Shown one piece after another: positions 53,523 through 62,099 of a stretch of 64,000 nucleotides of DNA. Below the pieces are notes generated by a model. It had not been told where the DNA came from and did not search any database. It worked only from the letters and a program-made list of their open reading frames with translations. Numbering within the stretch: the stretch's first letter is position 1; every line of letters begins with the position of its first letter. The translations under genes and the position numbers were made by a program. Source of the DNA: Flavobacteriales bacterium (GTDB lineage Bacteria > Bacteroidota > Bacteroidia > Flavobacteriales_D > Sanyastnellaceae); the NCBI GenBank assembly GCA_019694805.1, contig JAIBBG010000005.1, positions 62,001-126,000 of the forward strand, given 5' to 3'.

Positions 53523-54857
53523 TTATTTCGCCATCAGATAAGTCCATGTGGATTTCAACATTGAAGTCGGTCTGACTTCTATGATAGCCTCAGGACCGTT
53601 GAGTCCAAAGTCACCGTAATAACCTTCTGCACCTCGCGTATTTCGCGTTGGAAAGATGATATCAAAGAGCGATTGAGATTCACCCGATGAATCGATCACA
53701 CCACCTTTTCCGCCTTTGCCCGGTTCACCACCTATCCCACCACTATTGTCGATGACAATCATGGGCAAGTATTTTTCCGAAATGGAATCACAATAGATGA
53801 CAACTACAGCTCCCCTTCCACCTCTACCGCCATCGCCACCATTGCCACCAAGTCCGCCATAACCGCCCGTTCCAGAAGTTGCATCACCACCTTTGCCACC
53901 ATTACCACCCTTTCCACCACTACCACCTCTGGCGGTAATGCGCACACTACCTTCACCAGCTTTGATCTGCAAACTATGCCTTTGGTTCTTTGAATAACAA
54001 TGCACTTGTATGATGGAATCCTCACTTTCTGAAACCTGATACATCCATAAAAAAACAGTGTCGGCATCAGCGCCATAACCACCAGTTTCACCATTGAATC
54101 CATTGCGGTCCATACTCGCATTTGATCCATCCGTGCCATCTGAACCTTCCGCTGCCGTGAATAGTATGTTATGTGTGATCCGGAAGTCGATGGCAAACAC
54201 AGATACATCGTTGATTCTTGGATTGTTTTTCCATATCACAGAAACGACACAACGATTGCCGGAAAGAATGAGATTCTGCGGAATGCGAATGGTACCATCT
54301 TGTATCAGCTTGTCATTCTGATAAAGTTCAATGCTATCAGGACTGAGTATATCAGGATATCTCCAAGGATTTACCGTGAAATGTTTCCCATTGGAATAAG
54401 TACAAGAAATATCCGGTTGAAATTCATCACCCGGATGAGGAATAAAACCTTCCGGCAGCAGCACATCCATTCTTTTGATGTCAGGTAGAAGAATCACGAT
54501 TTTATCCTGGATATTATGATTCCAATCCACCTTCATGGTGATGGTGATTTTATTCCCAAGCTCGCGCACTCTATTCAAATCCAATTGCAGAATTCCACTG
54601 TTAAACTCTCCGGCATCGCAGGATACCAACAAATTATACCACCTGAAATTCCCATTGAGAAAACCAGTGGTGCGGCGCACTTTGCCATTTTCATATTGAA
54701 CACGACAACCCAGAGGTAATTTGCCGGAGATGAACCAGATGTCGCTGGTATCGGGAATCATTTTGATGGTTTTGATATCCCGACCAAATCCTGCGAATGC
54801 AGCGAGGAAGATGAGCACTATGGTCAGTCGGATATTTCGTTTGTGAAGAAATGTCAT
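53523..54857 (-). CDS. secreted glycine-rich protein with collagen-like tract
   Basis: The 444-residue protein has an N-terminal hydrophobic segment (LTIVLIFLAAFAGFG) and a beta-rich body (about 30-230). A first Gly/Asn/Asp-rich stretch lies at about 235-260. From about 300 there is a dense tract of GG-x and G-x-G units (GGSGGKGGNGGKGGD, GGLGGNGGDGGRGGRG), a beta segment (AVVVIYCDSISEKYLPMIVIDNSGG) and a second tract, and the protein ends in IIEVRPTSMLKSTWTYLMAK. Such tracts form loose turn-rich or polyglycine-II-like structures in surface proteins. The function is unknown. A TTCG-type promoter element precedes the ATG. Confidence 0.8.
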   Translation of the reverse strand: MTFLHKRNIRLTIVLIFLAAFAGFGRDIKTIKMIPDTSDIWFISGKLPLGCRVQYENGKVRRTTGFLNGNFRWYNLLVSCDAGEFNSGILQLDLNRVRELGNKITITMKVDWNHNIQDKIVILLPDIKRMDVLLPEGFIPHPGDEFQPDISCTYSNGKHFTVNPWRYPDILSPDSIELYQNDKLIQDGTIRIPQNLILSGNRCVVSVIWKNNPRINDVSVFAIDFRITHNILFTAAEGSDGTDGSNASMDRNGFNGETGGYGADADTVFLWMYQVSESEDSIIQVHCYSKNQRHSLQIKAGEGSVRITARGGSGGKGGNGGKGGDATSGTGGYGGLGGNGGDGGRGGRGAVVVIYCDSISEKYLPMIVIDNSGGIGGEPGKGGKGGVIDSSGESQSLFDIIFPTRNTRGAEGYYGDFGLNGPEAIIEVRPTSMLKSTWTYLMAK

Positions 54858-54871
54858 AGAGAGAACGTTAA

Positions 54872-54879
54872 CGAAAGTA
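54872..54879 (-). promoter_or_regulatory. -7 element of the glycine-rich protein gene
   Basis: The minus strand reads TACTTTCG, one mismatch to TAnnTTTG, 14 bases before the ATG at 54857. Confidence 0.4.
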
Positions 54880-54929
54880 AATCCTATCCTATTTCATTCA
54901 TTTATTTGAAGGCATAAAATTACCAACGG

Positions 54930-55694
54930 ATGAAACTGATATCTTTTAATGTAAATGGAGTTAGGGCTACTGTGAAGAAAGGGCTCCTCGACTCGATTCA
55001 AAAAATGAATCCCGATGTTCTTTGTCTTCAGGAAACCAAAGCCAATGATGAACAAGTAAGCGAAGCATTGAAAGACCTTCGCGGTTATGAAGTCTATTCA
55101 TTCAGCGCCGTCAAGCCCGGATATAGTGGAACAGCCATCATCACCAAAACCAAACCCATCAGTGTGACCAACGGAATTGGCACAGCAGAACACGACGATC
55201 AGGGAAGAACCATCACTGCAGAGTTTCCGAATTTTTATTTGGTGAATACTTATGTACCCAATTCTGGTCAAGAACTCGTAAAACTGGATTACCGAGAACA
55301 ATGGGACAAAGCATTGCTCGACTACTTGAAAAAACTCGAAAAGAAAAAACCGGTGATTTGGTGTGGTGATATGAATGTAGCACATCAGCCCATTGATTTG
55401 GCCAATCCAAAAACCAATTACAATAAAACTGCTGGTTATACCCAACGCGAAATTGATGGTTTGGAAAACTACTTCAAATCCGGATTCATCGACACCTTCC
55501 GACATTTCTATCCCGAAGTAGTCAAGTACAGTTGGTGGAGTGCGCGCTTCAATTCCAGGGCGAAAAACGTGGGTTGGAGAATTGATTATTTCATCGTTTC
55601 AAAATCACTCATTTCATCCGTGAAAGACGCATTCATCCTGAATGAGATTGAAGGCAGTGACCATTGTCCGGTAGGCATTGATATCAACGTATAA
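54930..55694 (+). CDS. xth: exodeoxyribonuclease III (AP endonuclease)
   Basis: The 254-residue protein has the exonuclease III / APE1 active site: Asn7 in SFNVNG, Glu35 in LCLQETK, Tyr108 region in VNTYVPN, Asp147 and Asn149 in WCGDMNVAH, and Asp244-His245 in EGSDHCPVGI. It cuts DNA at abasic sites and removes 3' blocking groups in base-excision repair. The WWSARFNSRAKNVGWRIDYF segment is typical of the family. The downstream membrane protein gene begins 11 bases after its stop and is probably co-transcribed. Confidence 0.96.
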   Translation: MKLISFNVNGVRATVKKGLLDSIQKMNPDVLCLQETKANDEQVSEALKDLRGYEVYSFSAVKPGYSGTAIITKTKPISVTNGIGTAEHDDQGRTITAEFPNFYLVNTYVPNSGQELVKLDYREQWDKALLDYLKKLEKKKPVIWCGDMNVAHQPIDLANPKTNYNKTAGYTQREIDGLENYFKSGFIDTFRHFYPEVVKYSWWSARFNSRAKNVGWRIDYFIVSKSLISSVKDAFILNEIEGSDHCPVGIDINV

Positions 55695-55705
55695 TTCCAA
55701 CTACC

Positions 55706-56305
55706 TTGAGAGGACTCGAATTTCTCATCGCTTTTTTTGTCTTGCTCGGTATCATGATGGGATATACCGCACAGATACCTGGAGGACATTTTGTGCTCAT
55801 GATTGGATGTGGCACACTCGCCATTTTTTACATCATTCTCGCTTTTGGATTGGGAGGCAATTTTTTCATAGCCAGATTGCGCAACGCGGAACCCGATGAA
55901 AAACCATATATCTGGATGCGGTTATTGTATGGACTCACCTTCACGCTGGCTACCGTTTCTATTTATTGGCATGAGCGCTTTTTGCCTATGGCCACGACAT
56001 TGGTTTACCTCAGTACCTTCTTGCTCACGGTAACCATGTTTTTAGCCATTTATTTATTTGAAAAAAATGATCCAGCCATGTATAGGTTCATCATGTTCAG
56101 ATCTATTGTATTCAGTGCTATGGTGATTTTCTATGTGTTAACTCCCCTACCCACACGGCTTGCATGGCGATTTGAAGACCAATATTATAGAGAATTACTT
56201 CAGTATTCTATTGAAAATCCCGACGATCCGCAGGCGAAAAAAAATGTACGTGATTATGAAAGAAAGTCACGCGGAGAAATTTTTATCGAAGAAGAAGTAG
56301 AATAA
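55706..56305 (+). CDS. four-helix membrane protein of unknown function
   Basis: The 199-residue protein has four hydrophobic helices (about 5-22, 28-50, 73-92 and 98-115), a fifth weaker one (about 130-150) and an acidic C-terminal tail (EIFIEEEVE). I do not recognise a family. The start is TTG at 55706: an upstream in-frame stop lies at 55679-55681 and no ATG occurs before the first helix; the first in-frame ATG would cut the helix. It lies 11 bases downstream of the exonuclease III gene and faces moaE. Confidence 0.75.
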   Translation: MRGLEFLIAFFVLLGIMMGYTAQIPGGHFVLMIGCGTLAIFYIILAFGLGGNFFIARLRNAEPDEKPYIWMRLLYGLTFTLATVSIYWHERFLPMATTLVYLSTFLLTVTMFLAIYLFEKNDPAMYRFIMFRSIVFSAMVIFYVLTPLPTRLAWRFEDQYYRELLQYSIENPDDPQAKKNVRDYERKSRGEIFIEEEVE

Positions 56306-56315
56306 TGACATGGGT

Positions 56316-56732
56316 TTATGCGTGCGGTGTTACCCACACTTCACCATGATCGAAGATTTCTTTTTTCCAGATGGGAACCACTTCTTTCAATCTGTTCATC
56401 AGATAGGCACATGCTTCAAATGCTTCGGCACGATGAGGGGCAGAAATCCCGGCGATCACCGCAGATTGACCCACATCTACTCTACCCTTTCGATGATGCA
56501 GCGCAACATGCTTCACATTCCATCGGGAAAAAATTTCATCTCGGATTTTTTCCAATTCGAGAATCGCCATGGGCTCGTAGACTTCGAACTCCAATGCGAC
56601 CACATTTTTGTTCGCCGTGCTATTGCGCACATTGCCGATGAACAAGACAATACCACCGCATTCTGGATCAGACAATACCGATTCCACTGCCTTAACATCG
56701 AGAGATTGATCAGAAATGAGAAATGACATCAT
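56316..56732 (-). CDS. moaE: molybdopterin synthase catalytic subunit MoaE
   Basis: The 138-residue protein matches MoaE: GGIVLFIGNVRNSTANKNVVALEFEVYEPMA, HHRKGRVDVGQSAVIAGISAPHRAEAFEAC and the Lys-rich KEVVPIWKKEIF. With MoaD it adds two sulfurs to precursor Z to make molybdopterin. The ATG at 56732 shares bases with the stop of moaD (TGATG), so the two are coupled; a TTG at 56735 is an alternative. It converges with the membrane protein gene ending at 56305. Confidence 0.95.
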   Translation of the reverse strand: MMSFLISDQSLDVKAVESVLSDPECGGIVLFIGNVRNSTANKNVVALEFEVYEPMAILELEKIRDEIFSRWNVKHVALHHRKGRVDVGQSAVIAGISAPHRAEAFEACAYLMNRLKEVVPIWKKEIFDHGEVWVTPHA

Positions 56733-56974
56733 CAACCTCCGCTTACAGGTGGAATGATAGCTACTTCGTCGCCGTCACGAAGTTGAACAGCCGAGGTGAT
56801 ATACGACTGATTGACGGCCAGGGTGAAATTCAGCAACCCTCTCAAATCAGGATAAGACAACATCAAATGCTCTTTCAATAGATCCGTATCTGTGTTATCC
56901 CGCAATTCAACTTCGAGTGATCTCTTTCCGATCACTTCGCCAGCCAGGCCGAATGCAAGAATTTTCACTTTCAT
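56732..56974 (-). CDS. moaD: molybdopterin synthase small subunit MoaD
   Basis: The 80-residue ubiquitin-like protein ends in the required Gly-Gly (IIPPVSGG), which is thiocarboxylated by MoeB. The fold signature includes VKILAFGLAGEVIGK and AVNQSYITSAVQLRDGDEVAI. It donates sulfur to precursor Z on MoaE, encoded next. Its ATG overlaps the stop of the TauE/SafE-family gene by four bases. The molybdenum-enzyme gene that uses the cofactor is not in this window. Confidence 0.94.
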   Translation of the reverse strand: MKVKILAFGLAGEVIGKRSLEVELRDNTDTDLLKEHLMLSYPDLRGLLNFTLAVNQSYITSAVQLRDGDEVAIIPPVSGG

Positions 56975-57711
56975 AGGTAGCGGGTGAGAATTTTAGCCGA
57001 AGCAAATATGATGATGACTCCTGTTAAAATACGCACTGTACGTTGAGAAAACAATCCGCTGCTCATCCTCGATCCCAAAAAACCACCGGCAAATACAGCC
57101 AATATCAGCCAGAATATGCCAGAAAATTCTGGCCAGCCGCCTTTCCAAATGTGGATGGTCAGACCAGCCAAAGAATTCACCAGAATATATACCGATGATG
57201 CTGCAGCAATGTGTTTAGCGCTTCCCCAGCGGGAAAGATGAAGAAGCGGCGACAAATAAACACCACCTCCGATACCAGTTATTCCCGAGATAAATCCGAT
57301 CAACATCGAAGCCGGGTAGATCCACCAGCGTATGTTATTCTCGATAGGACCCTGATGGTCGATACTATTTTTACCCAATAAGATCAGCAATCCAGCGATG
57401 AAGAGGCAACATCCCAAAATGAAGAAATATGTGGTTGCATGGATGTTGATCAGTGATGCCGCGATACAAGCAGGAGTGCTGAAGGCGAGTAACATTAAAA
57501 CAGGTTTCCATACCATCCAATTCTTGTTTTGAAAACTGATGGTACCAGTGGCTGTGACAACCGTATTGCAAGTGAGACCATGGATGCGAACCGCAGTATC
57601 CGACATTCCTGTTTGTGCAAGCATAGCGAGGTACATACTTCCTCCGCCAAAGCCGGCAGAGCTGTACACCAGCGCAATCAGGAAGAACAAAAAAGCATTG
57701 ATAAGCGTCAA
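56971..57711 (-). CDS. TauE/SafE-family membrane exporter
   Basis: The 246-residue membrane protein has the TauE/SafE (DUF81) pattern: two repeats of ALVYSSAGFGGGSMYLAML and LIGFISGITGIGGGVYLSPLL, each with GGG, and about eight helices. The family exports sulfur-containing anions such as sulfite or sulfoacetate in some members. Coupling with moaD and moaE (four-base overlap) suggests a link to molybdenum cofactor or a sulfite-oxidising enzyme. The start is TTG at 57711; no in-frame ATG precedes the first helix. Confidence 0.88.
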   Translation of the reverse strand: MTLINAFLFFLIALVYSSAGFGGGSMYLAMLAQTGMSDTAVRIHGLTCNTVVTATGTISFQNKNWMVWKPVLMLLAFSTPACIAASLINIHATTYFFILGCCLFIAGLLILLGKNSIDHQGPIENNIRWWIYPASMLIGFISGITGIGGGVYLSPLLHLSRWGSAKHIAAASSVYILVNSLAGLTIHIWKGGWPEFSGIFWLILAVFAGGFLGSRMSSGLFSQRTVRILTGVIIIFASAKILTRYL

Positions 57712-57897
57712 GGCAATCGGTATTGAATGAATCGCAAATTTGCATGCAAATCAAGGGCAATTCCCCAATAAAATGAAGGGAATCATGTAGAACAAGAAGA
57801 ACGCTTCGGACCCATTGAGGAATGTTGGTGAAATAGGATGAAGTCTTCATGTCAAGCCGTGACTTTTCTGTGAGAAGATCAGACAACGATTCAACGA

Positions 57898-57924
57898 TTA
57901 AACCCAGATTATGCCATCGAAATT
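57898..57924 (-). repeat. dispersed intergenic repeat, copy 6 (inverted)
   Basis: TTAAACCCAGATTATGCCATC then GAAATT, closely matching 26981-27007. Confidence 0.55.
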
Positions 57925-57935
57925 GAAGATAACCC

Positions 57936-57990
57936 TGAAAGCCTTCAACGACCCGCACCCCATGTCGTAACTACATGGGAAAGGCTTTCA
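57936..57990 (+). promoter_or_regulatory. two-stem hairpin upstream of the pirin gene
   Basis: TGAAAGCCTT (57936-57945) pairs perfectly with AAGGCTTTCA (57981-57990), and inside it CCCATGT (57959-57965) pairs with ACATGGG (57973-57979). A TCGATTTTTATTTT run follows. It could be a terminator of an unannotated short RNA or a regulatory structure. Confidence 0.6.
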
Positions 57991-58044
57991 TCGATTTTTA
58001 TTTTCGCCGTACGAGTGATACGCTGTTGAATAAAAACCCTTTTG

Positions 58045-58107
58045 GAATGCACGTCCTTTTTGGCTTTCAGAATCTCATCACGATCCCGACTGCATGATCT
58101 GGTTTAA
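58045..58107 (+). repeat. dispersed intergenic repeat, copy 7
   Basis: The segment through GGCTTTCAGAATCTCATCAC and CCCGACTGCATGATCTGGTT aligns with 44860-44922; it ends in GGTTTAA, 20 bases before the pirin ATG. Confidence 0.55.
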
Positions 58108-58127
58108 AAGAACATAGAACGAAAAAA

Positions 58128-58847
58128 ATGACAACAAATAACATACTCCACAAAGCAGACACCCGCGGCAAAGCCGATTTCGGATGGCTCAAAGCAAATT
58201 ATTCCTTCTCATTTGCCAACTACTACAACCCTGACAGGATTCACTTTGGCGTATTGCGTGTATTGAATGATGACCATGTGGCGGCAGGTATGGGATTTAG
58301 CACCCATCCCCATGACAACATGGAGATCATCACCATACCATTGGAAGGCACCATTGCTCACAAAGACAGCATGGGAAATTCAGGAACCATCACTGCCGGC
58401 GAGATACAAGTGATGAGCGCCGGCACGGGCATCTACCACAGCGAGTTCAATCACTCGGCAGACCAAGATTTGAAGCTCTTTCAGATTTGGATATTTCCCA
58501 ACAAAGAGAATGTCACACCGAGATATGATCAAATGCGTTTGCCAGAAGAAAAACGCAACCATTGGAATCAGATCCTCTCTCCAAATCCCGATGACGCGGG
58601 AGTATGGATTCATCAAGATGCATGGTTTCATATGGGTTCGTTCGATGCCGGTGTCAACACGACATACACCCTGAAGAAACCGGCAACCCATGGTGTTTAT
58701 GCCATGATCGTGGAGGGCAATGCCACCATCAATGGTCAGGCATTGAATCGCCGTGATGGATTTGGCATCTGGAATGTTACAGAACTCAATATCCAGGCGG
58801 ATAGTGATGCCAGGATATTGTTGATGGAAGTGCCGATGGAGATATGA
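58128..58847 (+). CDS. pirin family protein (YhhW/quercetinase-like)
   Basis: The 239-residue bicupin has the four metal ligands of pirins: His60 and His62 in STHPHDNMEII, His104 and Glu106 in GIYHSEFNHS. The second cupin half (about 130-239) is degenerate. Bacterial members such as YhhW act as quercetin 2,3-dioxygenases in vitro, and the physiological substrate is unknown. It lies after a repeat-bearing leader and is followed by a perfect 11-base inverted repeat. Confidence 0.93.
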   Translation: MTTNNILHKADTRGKADFGWLKANYSFSFANYYNPDRIHFGVLRVLNDDHVAAGMGFSTHPHDNMEIITIPLEGTIAHKDSMGNSGTITAGEIQVMSAGTGIYHSEFNHSADQDLKLFQIWIFPNKENVTPRYDQMRLPEEKRNHWNQILSPNPDDAGVWIHQDAWFHMGSFDAGVNTTYTLKKPATHGVYAMIVEGNATINGQALNRRDGFGIWNVTELNIQADSDARILLMEVPMEI

Positions 58848-58855
58848 AAATAAAT

Positions 58856-58899
58856 AGCGGCACTGCTTGTAACGATAGAATCGGACATGCAGTGCCGCT
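58856..58899 (+). other. perfect inverted repeat after the pirin gene
   Basis: AGCGGCACTGC / GCAGTGCCGCT with a 22-base loop and no T run. It may be a bidirectional terminator between convergent genes or a binding site. Confidence 0.6.
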
Positions 58900-58956
58900 G
58901 TTCAATGGGCTTTATGTATCAAGAATCCTTACAGGAATTCTAATACAGCCTAAATC

Positions 58957-61900
58957 TTAAAGCTGATCATCCTTCAAAAAGTCTTCAAAAGATTTTACTT
59001 CAGGTGACTTCAACCCCAGTTTGGTAAGTTCTGCTTGGAACTTCTTGAGTTCGGTTGAGTTCAATTTCTCGAAAGCTGTCTTTTGCAAGTTGAACAAGTC
59101 GCGCAGTGATTGCACATTCTCCAATTGTGAAGTAGATGGAGCACCATAGTAAGAACCGATGTTGCTGTAAATGTCTCCCAATTTTTCGCGCAACTGATCT
59201 TCACCTTGACCCACATAATTATCGCCTTTGGTGACTACACATTTGTCTTTGATACCTTGAAGACCTGTCAGCATTTTTTCAGCGCTCGTTCCTTTTTTAG
59301 GATCTTTCTTCTTCGCTTCTTCTGCTGACGCTATCCATGTATCGAGCTGATAAACGAAATAAGCCAGCTCTTGCACGAAGTCAAAATTCTCCTTGGTTAC
59401 CTTTTGTTGTATTGCACGCTCTTCTAACGTGAAAGGAGATTTCGGATCATACACTGTTTCAATTTCCTGTTCAAAGACATCACTGCCTTTTGTCACCCTT
59501 ACTTTGTATTTACCTGCTTTCACACGCGGTGTGAAAAGTGAAGCGCCATCTAATGTTTTGCCTTTGGCAGATTTCGGAGCTTTCGAATTGAAATACCAAT
59601 CCACCGTATTGATGCCTTTTTGTTTACCTGGATCAAGCTTGGCCACAACATTGCCGGACATATCCAATACTTCCATGGTCATTTTACCAAACGTGTGTCG
59701 TTTCGGCAGGAAGTAGCGGATCTGTGCGTAATCTGGAGGATTGCTACCCACAAACTGGTGCTCAGTGCTGGTTCCACCAAATGAACTCTTTTCACTCATC
59801 ACAAACGGTTTGGTCTCGAAGAAATGCAAGGTCTTCGAAGTGATTTCCGGTTTCAATTCACGCAGAATAGATGCATTATCCAATATAATAATACCACGAC
59901 CATGTGTGGCCATCACAAGATCACTGGTGCGAGGATGCATTTCCATATAGTGCACAGCAACTGATGGCATATTGCTCGTGAACTTGGACCATGTTGTTCC
60001 GCCATTCAACGTTACATACAATCCCATTTCACTTCCTGCAAACAGGAGATCCTGATTTTTGTAATCTTCCTGAAGGCTGCGCACAAACACAGGAATATCA
60101 TTGGTCACAATAGACTTCCAGGTTTTACCAAAGTCAGTGGTTTTATAGATATAAGGTTTGAAATCGCCGGTCGTGTGACCTTCAAAAACAGCATACGCAA
60201 TCGATTCTCCGAATACGCTGGCTTCGATATGGTAGCACCAAGTATTCAGGGGTAAGCCGGGGATATTTTTCGTGAGATTCGTCCATGTCTTACCGGCATC
60301 GGTCGTGAGTTGTACTTGACCATCGTCCGTTCCTACCCAAATCACTTTATCAGATATAGGAGATTCAGCGATGGTGAAGATGGTGCAGTGATTTTCTGCT
60401 CCAGAGTTATCGGCAGAAAGTCCACCCGATGCTTCCTGATTTTGTTTTGTCTTGTCGTTTGTAGTTAGGTCAGGAGAAATTTTCGTCCATGTATTTCCCA
60501 TATCATCCGAAAGATGTAAGAATTGACTTCCTGCATACAATCTGTCGGGATGATGTTTACTTGTGGTGAAAGCGGCATTCCAGTTGAAACGCAATTTCGG
60601 ATCACCTTTACCCGGATAAGGTTTGATGGTTTTGAGCTGTTGTTCTTTGGTATCAAAACGCCAGATGGCATCAGCACCTTGCATTTCGGAATACACTATT
60701 TGTGGTTTCGTCGGATGCGGATATACGCGAAACCCATCGCCTTGTCCTACCAGATTCCAATCGCGAGCTTCCACTCCACCAGGACTTTGCGATGGTCCAA
60801 ACCATGAGTTATTATCTTGCAATCCACCATATACATTGTACGGTTCCTGATTGTCGACACTCACATGATAGAATTGACTGATGGGTAGATTTTCCACATG
60901 CACCATCGTATTGCCACCATTCATGCTGCGATAAAGTCCACCATCGTTACAAACAAACATTCTCTGTGAATCGTTGGGATCAAACCAGATATCATGAATA
61001 TCGGCGTGCATAGAGCCAAGCCCTTTGAATGTCTTACCGCCATCACGACTGATTGAACCAAACAAACCCGCTTTGACTACCACATCCGGATTTTTGGGAT
61101 CGATGGTTATGCGCGAGAAATAAAACGGACGCACAACCAAACCGAAATCTCCATTCAAGAATTTCCAATTGGCACCACCATCATCTGATCGGTATAAACC
61201 TTTTGCCTCATCCTTTTCCGCCTCAATCACTGCATATAGAATTTTGCTATCGGATGGCGCTACAGCCACGGCGATACGTCCCATTTTCCCTGCAGGCAAA
61301 CCGTTGTGGATTTTATTCCAAGTCTTTCCACCATCCGTTGTTTTGTACAACGCGCTATTCACTCCACCGGAGTTGAAGGAATATGCAGTGCGTCGAAACT
61401 CCCAAAATGCCGCGTATAAAACGTTGGGATCATTTGGATCCATGACCAGTTCAGAACAACCGGTAGTTTCATTGACATAAAGAATTTTTTCCCAGGTTTT
61501 ACCACCATCAGATGTTTTGTACACGCCTCTATCAGCGCTGTTGCTCCACAATCCACCGAGAACACCCGCATAGACCACATTCGGATTTTTAGGATCAATG
61601 CGAATTGCACTGATGCGTTCCGATTTTTCAAGACCAAGTTTGGTCCAGCTTTTACCACCGTCTTTCGAGCGATAAATACCATCGCCTATCGATACGCTGT
61701 TGCGTGTCCAAACCTCACCAGTACCCACCCACACTGTATTATCCGGATCAGAAGGATCAAGCGCTACTGCGCCAATCGATTGGCAATAGTCGTCAAAGAC
61801 AGGCATAAAGCTCACACCAGCATCATTCGACTTCCACACGCCACCGCCGGCAGTGCCCAGATAAATCACTTGCGAATTTTTCGGATGACCTTCAATATCC

Positions 61901-62046
61901 GTTGCACGACCCGACATCAATGCCGGACCGATGTGTCGTACTTTGAGATCACCGAGGTAGTCCGCCACATTCATAGGTGCGTTTTCCTGAGCTATGGAGA
62001 ATATAGAACATGCGAATGCAGACCACGTGATGAGTATTTTTTTCAT
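58957..62046 (-). CDS. secreted Asp-box (BNR/sortilin-type) beta-propeller protein
   Basis: The 1029-residue protein has a signal peptide (MKKILITWSAFACSIFSIAQ) and about ten Asp-box motifs of the form S/T-x-D-G-G-x-x-W/F (for example SKDGGKSW, TSDGGKTW, TTDGGKTW, SDDGGANW, TTDAGKTW) over about residues 60-700, which form one or two beta propellers. The C-terminal 300 residues contain a beta domain (VKAGKYKVRVTKG) and a helical end (SLRDLFNLQKTAFEKLNSTELKKF). Similar Bacteroidota proteins are called glycosyl hydrolase or sortilin-like, but no sialidase active-site arginines are evident, so enzymatic activity is uncertain. It is 53 bases downstream of the LolA-like gene. Confidence 0.88.
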   Translation of the reverse strand: MKKILITWSAFACSIFSIAQENAPMNVADYLGDLKVRHIGPALMSGRATDIEGHPKNSQVIYLGTAGGGVWKSNDAGVSFMPVFDDYCQSIGAVALDPSDPDNTVWVGTGEVWTRNSVSIGDGIYRSKDGGKSWTKLGLEKSERISAIRIDPKNPNVVYAGVLGGLWSNSADRGVYKTSDGGKTWEKILYVNETTGCSELVMDPNDPNVLYAAFWEFRRTAYSFNSGGVNSALYKTTDGGKTWNKIHNGLPAGKMGRIAVAVAPSDSKILYAVIEAEKDEAKGLYRSDDGGANWKFLNGDFGLVVRPFYFSRITIDPKNPDVVVKAGLFGSISRDGGKTFKGLGSMHADIHDIWFDPNDSQRMFVCNDGGLYRSMNGGNTMVHVENLPISQFYHVSVDNQEPYNVYGGLQDNNSWFGPSQSPGGVEARDWNLVGQGDGFRVYPHPTKPQIVYSEMQGADAIWRFDTKEQQLKTIKPYPGKGDPKLRFNWNAAFTTSKHHPDRLYAGSQFLHLSDDMGNTWTKISPDLTTNDKTKQNQEASGGLSADNSGAENHCTIFTIAESPISDKVIWVGTDDGQVQLTTDAGKTWTNLTKNIPGLPLNTWCYHIEASVFGESIAYAVFEGHTTGDFKPYIYKTTDFGKTWKSIVTNDIPVFVRSLQEDYKNQDLLFAGSEMGLYVTLNGGTTWSKFTSNMPSVAVHYMEMHPRTSDLVMATHGRGIIILDNASILRELKPEITSKTLHFFETKPFVMSEKSSFGGTSTEHQFVGSNPPDYAQIRYFLPKRHTFGKMTMEVLDMSGNVVAKLDPGKQKGINTVDWYFNSKAPKSAKGKTLDGASLFTPRVKAGKYKVRVTKGSDVFEQEIETVYDPKSPFTLEERAIQQKVTKENFDFVQELAYFVYQLDTWIASAEEAKKKDPKKGTSAEKMLTGLQGIKDKCVVTKGDNYVGQGEDQLREKLGDIYSNIGSYYGAPSTSQLENVQSLRDLFNLQKTAFEKLNSTELKKFQAELTKLGLKSPEVKSFEDFLKDDQL

Positions 62047-62099
62047 GGTAAAAAATGGATTTGTAAGAACTAAAATCGCTGTATGCTTAAGGCTAAAAA

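Larger units (their letters stand above)
57712..58127. other. divergent intergenic stretch with repeats and a long hairpin
   Basis: No gene is seen. It contains repeat copies at 57898-57924 and 58045-58107 and a strong two-part hairpin at 57936-57990. TATTTTCG at 57999-58006 is a possible -7 box for the pirin gene. Confidence 0.6.

Noticed and set aside
53804-54208. Alternative frame over the glycine-rich tract
   Set aside because: It arises from the repetitive GG-x codons read in another frame; the main frame has a signal peptide and promoter.
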